A model generated the notes under the pieces. That model had not been told where the DNA came from. It was given only the letters and a program-made list of their open reading frames with translations, and did no database searches. The translations under genes and the position numbers were made by a program. Below are positions 22,039 through 31,760 of a stretch of DNA of 40,026 bases, piece after piece (the stretch's first letter is position 1; each line of letters opens with the position of its first letter). The DNA is from Mesotaenium endlicherianum (lineage: Eukaryota > Streptophyta > Zygnematophyceae > Zygnematales > Mesotaeniaceae). The stretch is taken from positions 343,755 to 383,780 of the forward strand of contig WELA01000937.1 in NCBI GenBank assembly GCA_009602735.1. The letters run 5' to 3'.

Positions 22039-23153
22039 CTTTTAAGTTCTCGTATAAATTCTATGTCGGAATGTGCAAACGCTACGAGTTATTATAAACA
22101 AGAGCAAAAGCAAACAGAAGAGAAAACCAAAGCGCTGCACCTGCCTGACTCACGATCAAACAATTCAGACAGATTGGCTGGCATGTATGTCAGCGATTAT
22201 GTTGGCGATGTTGCTCATGGATTAGCTAACAGCAATTGGGATAGTGTCTTGGCATGTGCTTTACCATGATGGATTAAAGCAACACTTGATCCCATGCTTC
22301 ATGCTCCTTCAAGACCAACACATCCCCCGACTTCATACGTAAAAAACAGGATTCGAGATTAATGCGAACCAGATTACAAATTCAAAGGGTTGACCTAGGC
22401 AATTGTCACGAGCAGTCAAGACCTTGTCAATGCTTGTCAGGTCAAGAGCACCCTCGAAGGCCCTCGAGCAAGCGCGCCCATGAGCGCGCCCGTCAATTCT
22501 CATGTCGGACGTCTCTTCCGTACAGTGCAATAAAAATCTGACTGCAGCAGGACTGCAGTATACGACCATATACGACGGTAGGTTGAAAATGCCAGTCAGC
22601 ACGCGGTCTGCATCCTCCTGCTGTCCTCCTGAGCTGAAGTAGAAACATAAGTTCCAATCAGCTACTGCTGAGCTACTGCCTTCAGACCGCCCTTGCAACA
22701 GGGAAATTTGACTTTCTCCTCGTGGTCCACGGTAGAACGGAACCGTGAAGGGAGCCATATAAACAAAAAAAACAAAGAACAGTTGCTTTGCTCATAAATT
22801 CCTGCCCAGATTGTGTCACCAAGTACCAAGGCCATGGTTATATTTGCCAATTGTGCCATTCAGGATCCGCTCATTACCTGCCATAGCTAAAAGCATTCCT
22901 CTGAGTCGACGTCGTGGCCAAGTGAAGAGCAATTGTAGATATCGCTGTAGGAAAGTGGATTTGGAAGCATTTTTCTCCACTCCACTTTCAACAGACAACG
23001 ATCATTCTGGGTGAAAGCAAGAGGGGGAGTAAAACAGTTTGAGTATCCGTTCTGAAAGCTGTGTCTAGGTTCACAAGCTATTCACCACTACCGAGGGTCC
23101 TTCTTTGGCTCTCCCTTCAAGTATCACTCTCTCGTTTAAAGAAAGGAATACTT
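22039..23153. promoter_or_regulatory. Divergent intergenic region, PSMA4 / DnaJ-related gene
   Basis: 1.1 kb of AT-richer DNA between divergent start codons. A 141-codon minus-strand open frame (22758-22333) has no recognisable domain and is treated as chance. Promoters of both genes are expected here, but I recognise no specific element. Confidence 0.45.
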
Positions 23154-25765
23154 ATGGCAGGCCTTCCAAAGGGCGCGCTTGTCCTTGTAAAGATGGGAGC
23201 TGTGGTCGGAGGAACTTTCGTGGGCTTATCATTTGCTGCATCCACTGCGGTTCAAATCACAGCCAAAATAATGGAGAGTCAAAGAGTCAGTGTCCCCAAC
23301 TCACTCACCAGAGCACACCCACCCCCCACCCCCCTCTCCANACATATACATGACCAACTCCCCAAGGTGTTCACCCATAGCAGAACCCCTCCTTGATGTT
23401 TTCACCGTGTTGCTTTCCTTGCCTAGTGTCTCTTACCACCTCATTTCCAGCAGTTCCCTTCCAAACTGCCTTCCAGTGATGCCCCTTCACCCCCTTTTCC
23501 TCTATTAATTCTCGTTAAGTCACAGGTGTTGTCCCCTTTCTGATTCGGAGGAAGGCTTCTAGATCCCAGTCCTCATTTAGGCAGCCCGTCTATTGACTGT
23601 CCAGTGTGACCACTCAGGAATTCTCAAAAGCCCTGGACCCTGCACTCGAAATGCTAAAACCCTGAACCTTAAGCTCGAATCTTGGGCACGCCAGACGTCA
23701 GTCATACGAGAGCTGCGCCAATTGAGAGAAGTTATTGTACTTCTTCTCGGTACAGCGGGTGGAGACAACCTGCCTGCCCGTCACAGACCCTTAGACTCAG
23801 TTCCTGCTGGCTCATCCCCTGCCATGTCTCGTCCCCTGCTACCTTGAACCCTGCCATCTTGAACCCTGGTATATACCTGAGAATTCCCGCCCTTCAGAAA
23901 GAAGTCCGTCCCTCAGGCTCTGCTTCTATCGCATGTGGGCTGGCCAGAGAGAACACGCCAGCGCCTCCAACCTCTGTTTCCTTCGTTATAGAGAGTGTGA
24001 ACGTAGCGTAGCCCCGCTGCTGGATGAGTTTTTTTTTTTTTGTGTGCACTGCTCAGCAGAACAAGCCCGTATCTTGAACTTTAACTTAAAATTCTACAGG
24101 GGCGTGAGTGTCTCAAACCCGGGTATTCAATCAACAAAAGCACCCCCCCCTCCTGCAAGACAGCGCCCCTCATCTCAAACCCCGCATTCAGCTGTGTGAA
24201 CGCGCTCCTCTTGCAGAATTGCACTGCGCCACTTCCTCCCCTGCCAAGGCCGCGCCTCTCCTCAACCCTGCACTCTGCTGTGTGCGTGTGTGAACGCACG
24301 CCCTCTTTTCTCCTGTAGAGAAAGGCAATCTCCACTCCCCTGGCAAACAATGCCCTCGTCGGAAACTTTGCACAGTGCCACGTGAACGTGCGCCCCTTAT
24401 TATAAAATCTTTTCTCCCGACAGAGACGGGCAGCTAGCTCCCCTTTCCCTGCAGGGCAACGCCCCCTTACCCCAGAACCCTGCTCTCTGCTGTATGTTGT
24501 GAAGAAGCGCCGCCTTTTGCTTTTCCCCCCTCTGCAGAAAAAGACGGCTGCAAAACATGCGGTGTGCAGCGACCCACACTTGTACACCTGCAAACCCTAA
24601 AAATCTGAATCCTAGCCGTAGCCTTTTCTTTTCCACTGAAGAGAAAGGCGGTTGCCGAATGTACGATGCCAGGGGCCAGCACTTTTTCCCCTGCAAACCC
24701 TAAAGCTCCAAAAATCTAACCCTAATCCTAGCTCACATTCTTCCTGCAGAAAAAGACGGCCCCAAGATGCGCGGTGTGCAAGGGTCAGCGCTTCTTCCCC
24801 TGCAAGCTCTGCAAAGGGCGAGCTGTCCTCTTCTGGTCGCCTCTCGCCGAGCCCATGTCCCCCAAGCCCTGCCAATGCCCCTCCTGCGAGGGCCACAAGT
24901 AAAGTCTAAACCCAACCCTAACCCTAGAACTAACTTTGACCCTGACTGAGCCCCAAACCTGCGTCACAAAACCCGGACCCTACTAAACCTAAGTGAGCCT
25001 CGAGCCTGCCTTCATCACCAAACCCTAATCTTGAGCCCCGCCGCGCGCTCCCTGCGGGGGTCATGGTTGAAACCGTAGACTTGGCTCAAATTTGGCCTAG
25101 CCTCAGCTCTCTGTCTCGCTAAACCCCGTGCCTCAGACGCCAGCCCCGGTGAGTGCCTCCCGGATTTGCCCAGGCAGGCGGGACAGATGAATCACGTGTA
25201 CGAATTACGTGTATGTGTAAAGTTGAAGGCTGGCGTGTTCTCGGAATGGCCCCTGCGCTCAGTCGGTAGCCCCAGGGGACCTCTGTAGTCAGCCCTTTTG
25301 TGCGGTTGTGTGCTGTGTGCTGCTCGGGCGTGAAGGAGCACTCAGGCGTGGGAGTGCTCACTGCCCCCCTTCCAAGCAAAGGCCCGTTTGCAGTGTGTGC
25401 ATATTCTGGGTTGCTGTTTGCACGCACCGATTGAAAGGACTACTCAGTGTTTATTCCACTTACCCCCCCCCCCTCCCCGCTCTCCTCCCACCATTCGTGT
25501 GCTCTGGCCTCTCTTTTCCCCCACTTTCTCTCGCGTGCGGGTTCTCTTCCGTTCTGCTTGCGCGGAATTCTGGAAGGCTCCAGGTGGCGCTTGCTGAGCC
25601 GTCAAGGCTGCCGGAGCTGGCGAGCTGACGCACTCCCCCTCCAATGCTCCCCCAAATTTTGATTGCAACGGCCTGATGTGGTTTTTCTCGGGGGATGGGG
25701 TGCGATGTGGCGAGGGGAGCAGGGTGCAGAAGTGCCTCAACTGCGCCGGCAGAGGCTACGTGTAG
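23154..25765 (+). CDS. Small DnaJ-related zinc-finger membrane protein
   Basis: Exons 23154-23285, 24750-24898 and 25723-25765 join (phases 0 and 2) into 107 residues. Residues about 12-33 (VKMGAVVGGTFVGLSFAAST and on) form one hydrophobic, Gly-rich membrane segment. The rest is a DnaJ-type cysteine-rich domain: C51-x2-C54 in CAVCKG, C62-x2-C65 in CKLCKG, C85/C87/C90 in CQCPSCEG and C98-x2-C101 in CLNCAGRGYV. There is no J domain. Plants have a family of short proteins with this layout annotated as DnaJ-related chaperones, probably organellar or ER thiol/zinc proteins. The match is from memory of that family and the location is not determined. The first donor is an uncommon GTCAGT. Intron 1 (1.46 kb) contains decayed copies of exon 2. 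Confidence 0.9.
24178..24749 (+). repeat. Tandem decayed copies of exon 2 and its acceptor inside intron 1
   Basis: The real exon 2 starts at 24750 after TTCCTGCAG. Clear degenerate copies start at 24538 (after TCTGCAG) and 24641, about 103 and 109 nt apart. They share the exon's opening AAAAAGACGG-like and CCCTGCAA-like segments but then run into AAACCCTAAA with stops. Older copies, recognisable mainly by acceptor-like CCTGTAG or TTGCAG plus AACCCTGC...CTGCTGTGTG, lie near 24220, 24319 and 24420. Confidence 0.75.
24599..25040 (+). repeat. Scattered CCCTAA-like motifs in introns of the DnaJ-related gene
   Basis: Imperfect AACCCTAA/AACCCTAG units occur on the sense strand around 24592-24725 (intron 1) and 24900-25030 (intron 2), next to exon 2. 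They are dispersed and imperfect, unlike a telomere end. Confidence 0.7.
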
Positions 25766-27923
25766 GGGCTGCTGCTAACAAGCAAGGCATACCCCCCGTC
25801 AACATGCTCGAGATTTTTGCTCAGCGTGTAGCTAGGGCTCAAGTTTAGGGATTTGTTGGGGTAGCAAATTTCTAGGGTTTAAGGCTAGCTAGGGTAGCGT
25901 ATAGCTAGGGTAAGCATATAACTACGGTAGCATGAAGGTAGCATGAGGTTGAGCACGGGGGAAGGGTCAAGATGTTGCCTGGAGCTGGGGTTAAGGATTC
26001 ACCCTGGGGCTATGGCTAGGTCAACTGGTGTGGTTGGGAAACTGGCGGGGGACTACAACGGGAGGCCTTGAACTGAGAGGCAGCTGACTGTCTGTCCAGC
26101 TTGCACAAGTCGAGTTTTTTTGCTTCTGCTAGGGCTCTCGCCCTGTAATGGCTGTGGACGCGTGAGGCATGCAGGCAGCGGTGGGGTGAGGGTTCTGTGT
26201 CGCAGAAACGAGGGGGGTTGGGTTCCGACCTTGCCTGGTAGGGGGGAAGGGTTTTATGTCCCAGAGAAAGGTGGGTTTAGGTGCAGAACCGTGCTACCTA
26301 GGCTTGGGGTTTTCTGTCCAGGAATAATTTAGGATTAGGCTTAGACTGCCAGGTAGGGTGCGGGATAATTCGACACTTTGCAGGGCTGTTGACAAATGGG
26401 GAAGACATGCAGTTGGACCACTACTGGGTCCCATTCAGCACTTGCACACACGAAGACTTATTCTTTATTGAACTAGAAGGTCAGACTGTCTGCTGGTCTT
26501 ATCCTTCTGTAGGCTGCTGCTGGCCCACAAGTAGTCATATTATGTTGCCATAGCTAAGGGCGGCTTTGCACTCCTGTGATGTGAACGCGTGTACGCGTAG
26601 TTGACCGAGTGCCACGTTTAATCTCGGCACGTTGCAATGAGGACCAAAGTCGCCCATATTCTTTGGCAAGTCTTGGCCATGGTGCGGGCACATCCTAGCG
26701 AGCGCCAAGGGCAACTGCGTGCTTAAGTACAACAAGACTTCGACAGCCATGCAGGCAGCAGAAGCAGGTGTTGCAGACATGATCGCGTTCTCTCGATGTT
26801 TTGAAATTACTGATTGAGCTAGGGGCTACTTGGCCTGCTGCTGAGATGCCAGTGAATCTAGATGGCCGCAAGTTCAACGAATCCGCAGTAGTGCGAGGGC
26901 TACAAGAGAAAGTTAGCAGATTGAGCAGTCCTGATATAGTGCAGCATGGAGGACTACATGAAAAGTAGTTTGTACGCTCATAAGACCCGGCGCAGGGGAT
27001 GTTGTTCTGATGGTGTGCTGGTTAGCTGCTGTTTAATCATGTCTTGCGGCTTTACTTCCACAGCAGATGCGCAAAGCAGTGCCACAATTGTCTCTCTATG
27101 TGACATGCACCTCATATGTTAGCACATATTGAGTAAATTCTTGGTAATCTCTTGGTATTCTAGCAGTAAACCACCAGGCTCTGCATGTGCAGAACTCAGT
27201 TTTACATCTCAATTTGTCAAAAACCGTAGCATACTAAGACGTATACATCACATGACCCTTGCCCATCTTTCATAGTAAGATTGCTATGACCAATCGCATG
27301 GCATGCATTTGGGCGAGGGAACACATGGACGTGACTAAAGTAGAGTATGCACATCGATTAACAGCTGTTCACAACCACAAATATCTGCTCAACTGCGCTC
27401 TCCCCTTGCCGTCTCTTGCGTGCCTGCATGCCCGTCTCACATTAGAGCACTTAAGTGGGCACTTTGCGCAATGCATATGCAGGACCTACACTTACTCCCA
27501 ACCACCTTTGATTGATAAGTCTTCACTCACAACCGACCCGCAAGAGCTTAATGGAGAGAGCCTACTTAAATTTATATAATGTGCATACTAGAAGGTGATG
27601 AACGTGGTCAGGATTCGGTATCGAGCATTCAATCCCATTGATTTCGAATAATGTGATGGGGGGGGGATGGACAAAGTAGAGAGAGAGATTGGTCTTCAGA
27701 TCTTCCCAGATCTCTAAATTCATCTCCTTTCCTTCCAATACCAATGCGCATAGTCTGATACGTGCCCGTATGCATCCCTAGGTCCAATCTCTTCCCTTCC
27801 AAGATCTACATGCAAACTCTGAGGATGCGCACGATGAGGCTGGCCGGCACTTCTATTCCAAAATATGAACATCCTACGGGAGGTGGATGAAGTTCATCAA
27901 AATTGTGAAAGCTCAACGGAGTG
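25766..27923. other. Convergent intergenic region with TAGGG-like motifs
   Basis: Between the stops of the DnaJ-related (plus) and LIN37-like (minus) genes. The first 600 bases are rich in CTAGGG/TTAGGG-like motifs (for example 25826-25935 and 26330-26360). The remainder is AT-richer with no convincing coding frame, RNA gene or mobile element. Confidence 0.55.
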
Positions 27924-29145
27924 TCAGCCGCTTGGCATGGCCAGGCTGTCGCCAGGTGGCGTGGCGTCGCCGTTGAAGGAGTCCAGGATGGCGAGCCGGT
28001 GCTTGTAGCGCGCGATACGTGTCAGCCACTCCTCCCGCGACCTGAGGCGCACTCAGACAGAGCGACAGAGCGAGCTTGCAAGCAGCTTATGGCAACCTCC
28101 AGTGTACACATACAATTGTTGCAACACATTGACAACTCCCGTACAAGAGAGCAGAGCAGGTAACCCACTTACGATCGTCCGTACAATCACGGTTGTACGC
28201 GAGGAGGTACACATAGATATTTAAGTCTGTGAATATAAATTCAACAGACCAGTTCTGACGCGACACCTGGGGCCGCAGCTTTCTGCCAGCTGTCATCAGA
28301 TAGCTGTCCCTGGAGGCCGGTCAAGCAGGGTCAAAGCCTGAGGGTCGGCCAAATGGGCTGAGAGGGAGAAGTGCGGGTACCTCTTGCGCGCTTTCGCAAA
28401 GCGCCGCATGTGGCCCCTCATCAGCGCCGCCGCAGACAGGTCCTCCTCCTCCTCCTCCTCCTCCTCCTCCGCCTTGCCGCTGCCATTTGGCATCCCCTGC
28501 TGCGCCCACGCGGTGCACCATGCAAATGGTGCTGACATCAGCACAGGGGCGGGCGGGCCTCCGGGCGGCTGGGCAACCGGGAACGGGGAGGCGGCGCTGG
28601 GCAGATAGATGCAGGAGTTGTATATTGAGAGTTGTGTGTTGCAAGCTCTCATCTCCTCCTCCTCCTCCTCCTCCTCCTCGTGGGCCCCCCAATGCAGAAA
28701 CTTCCTCCCAGCAGCATGCCCCACGTGTGGCGTCTCGCATGCGTACAAGAGTAGCTCAAGTTATTCGTGGCTATGTGGCACACACATACAACCTGCATCT
28801 CCTCACACATTTCGTACATACATATGTGCGCCTTCGAGGGTAAGTGCCTGGATGAATAACAGCTCGAAAGACCAGCCTGTGAAACACATGTGTCTCTACA
28901 TGTACATGACCTCAGAGGCACCTGCCCAACCCTCATACGCATGCGCTTCCTCTCTTTCCTTCTTTCTCTCTTCCTTTCGCGAACCGGCGACAACCGCCAA
29001 CGTACCTTGTGGTCCTCCGAGGAGCGGGGGGCGGACGATCTGGCGTCGTCACGGCCGTCGCTTTCGGCGGACTGGGATTCCGCTACCTGGACATCCTCTC
29101 GTCGAATCTCCACCTCCTCTGCGGCCATGGGCTTGGGCAGGCGCA

Positions 29146-29176
<31 letters not shown>

Positions 29177-31723
29177 GCCCCCCGGGGCGCCAGCGCGCAG
29201 GTTGGGCCCATTTGACGACAAAGGGAACCACCGAAGCGCTTGCTGCAACACACACAGAACGTTTTTTTAAGCAGGTGGGGCAAGAGGAGGAAGGTATGAA
29301 ATGAGGAGGATGCCGGGGAAAAAGCGGAGGGGGGAGCCTAAGGTAGAGTGAGGAAAAGCGGAGGGAAGATGGGGAGAGAGGGAGGAACGTGAGAAGAAAA
29401 CAGAGGGGAGAGAGTGACGACGGAAGGCAAGGAGGAGGAGGAGGAGGAGGATGGCCACATGCTGTGATTTCCACAAGTCGCAAGTGCCACCTGCCCGGAT
29501 GGCCACCTGTCAGGAGCGATGCATGGCAGCGCCGCCACATGCCATGACGACTACCCGCCAGGAGCTCCACGTGTCACGTGTCAAGGCCGCCACATGGCAG
29601 TACGTGGTATCGTTGCAGCCCCAGATCAGGCCACCAAGGGCGCAGGAGAGGGCGGCTTCGCTTGCTACTCGCTTCAGCACTATGAGTGAGCGAGGCAAAT
29701 GTGAACGGCGCCCGCACAGCTAGACCAAGCACACGAGACAGGTGTCGCGCAGGCAAGCAGCCAAATGTGCAGTCATCGGCCGGCTACGGGAGCCCGCCCT
29801 CTGTGGAAACGAACCCGTCGTGCGCACCAAAGGAGAGGCAGGGGAAAACAAAGAGCGCAGCAGGCAAACAAAGGGACATAGGAAGAGACAGGGGGAGGCG
29901 GGCAGGCAGGCCCTAAGGCCTTCTCTGGCGCTTGGGTGCCAACAACCAACGCGCAGCATGGAGTGCACGTGGGTCCAGGTCAGAGCCAGAGTTAGGGCTA
30001 AAGTTAGGGTAAGGCTTAAGTAAGACTTTGGGTACGGGTTAGGGTACGGCTTAGGGTACGGGTTAGGGTACCGGTTAAGAGTATATTAGGGTTAGGGCTA
30101 AAGCTAAGGTCAGGGTTAGGAATGAGGTTAGGTTTCAGGCCTTGGCAGAGTCTGAGCTCCGGTCAAAGGCCTGGACAGGTTGGCAACTGAAGGTTCACCA
30201 GTTTCGGCAAATTGAGGGCTAATCTCGGGGTCAGGCCTAGGGTTTAGCGTTCAACAGAAAGTCGGCGCTCGGGGCTTGCAAGGCGGAAAGGTACGAGCTC
30301 AGGAGGCTACGCTCCCGGGTTAGGGTTTTAGGAGGCAGCTCCCATAAGGCTCAGGGTGTACAAGGCAAGGCTTAGGGTTTGACGTCTAGGAGGCACGTCT
30401 CAGGGTCAGGGTTCAGGAGGCGAGGCTTAAATTTGATGATTAGGAGGGCACTGCTCAGGGTTAGGTGAGGGGCATGAGAGGCGATGCTTGCGGTTTCGGG
30501 TTCCAGGTTTCAGCTTCAGGTTTAGGGTTTCGGGCTTTAGGGGGCTTAGGAGCAGAGGGTCCTGGACGTACGTATGGTCTCAGCTTGAGTTTTTAGGGTT
30601 TGGGGTTAAGGGGCCTTAGGGGCAGAGGGCCCTGGGCGTACGTCTTCGCGGCGGGGGACGTCGTTGCGGAGCCAGCGCCGCATGAGGCCGTACAGCTCAG
30701 CGGGGTCTGCGTCCGAAGCCAGCCGTATCTGCTCTCCCCCCGGGCGCGCGCAGCGTGCATGCGTGTGTCAGTGTGAGTAGGCGGGGGTCAGGCGCTCACG
30801 TCGCGCGCCACAAAGGCATAGCCGGCAGGCTCCATGTAATGTGTAGGACTAGCATGCGTGATGCGTGATGAGTGGATGACATCTGGCAAACGTATGCGTG
30901 AGTGAAGTGGAGCGGAGCACGAATGTGTGCATGCCTGCTCCGCTGCATGTGAGCACACACACGCACGACGCACACGCACACAGGCATGCACACAGGCACG
31001 CACGCACACACACACACACGCGCGCTCGCACATATGCAAACAGCCATGCACGCACATACACGCACACTCACGCACATGTACACGCACGCGCACACACATA
31101 GTCACGCACACACACGGGCACACGCACGCACGCACAAGTGCGCGATTCTGAAACAGTACAAACATTAGAGGCGCGCTGGACCAGACACCACTAAGAAATC
31201 TCCTCCTCCTCCTCCTCCTCCTCCTCCTCCTCCTCCTCTTTCTTTTCCTCTTCCTCCTCCTTCTCTGCCTGTTTGTGCTCCTGCTCCTGCTCCTCCCCCA
31301 GTCTCCTCCTCCATGGTGAAGGTCTAGAGGGACAGAGGGGCGGGTGAGGATGAGAGGGGCGCGCGTGCAACTGACCCTGCGGTCGTGCACAGCGACGGTG
31401 ACAAGTGGCGGCGGTGGCGGAGGGGACGGCTGCGGCTGTGGCTGCTGCGCCTGCTGCTGCTGCTGCTGCTTCTGATGCTGGTGCTGGTGCTGGTGCTGGC
31501 CAGGCCTGCTATGAGAACACGACCCATGTTTGTCAAAGAGGGTTCATCTCACCCCCCTGGGAAGGCAAGAGCGTCATCACTTGCTCCCACGCTCCTCTCC
31601 CTCTCTCCCTCGACAAACGACACTCCTCTCTCTCTCCCACTCTACATCTCCGTATGTGTGTGCGTGTCTGTGTGTGCGTGTGTGGGTGTGTGTGCGTGTA
31701 TGTGTGTGCGTGTGTGCATGTGC

Positions 31724-31760
<37 letters not shown>

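Noticed and set aside
22333-22758. Minus-strand open frame of 141 codons between PSMA4 and the DnaJ-related gene
   Set aside because: No family resemblance, mixed composition, and located in a divergent promoter region.
29988-30620. A true telomere or chromosome end
   Set aside because: Units are imperfect, dispersed and embedded in an intron, with confident exons on both sides.
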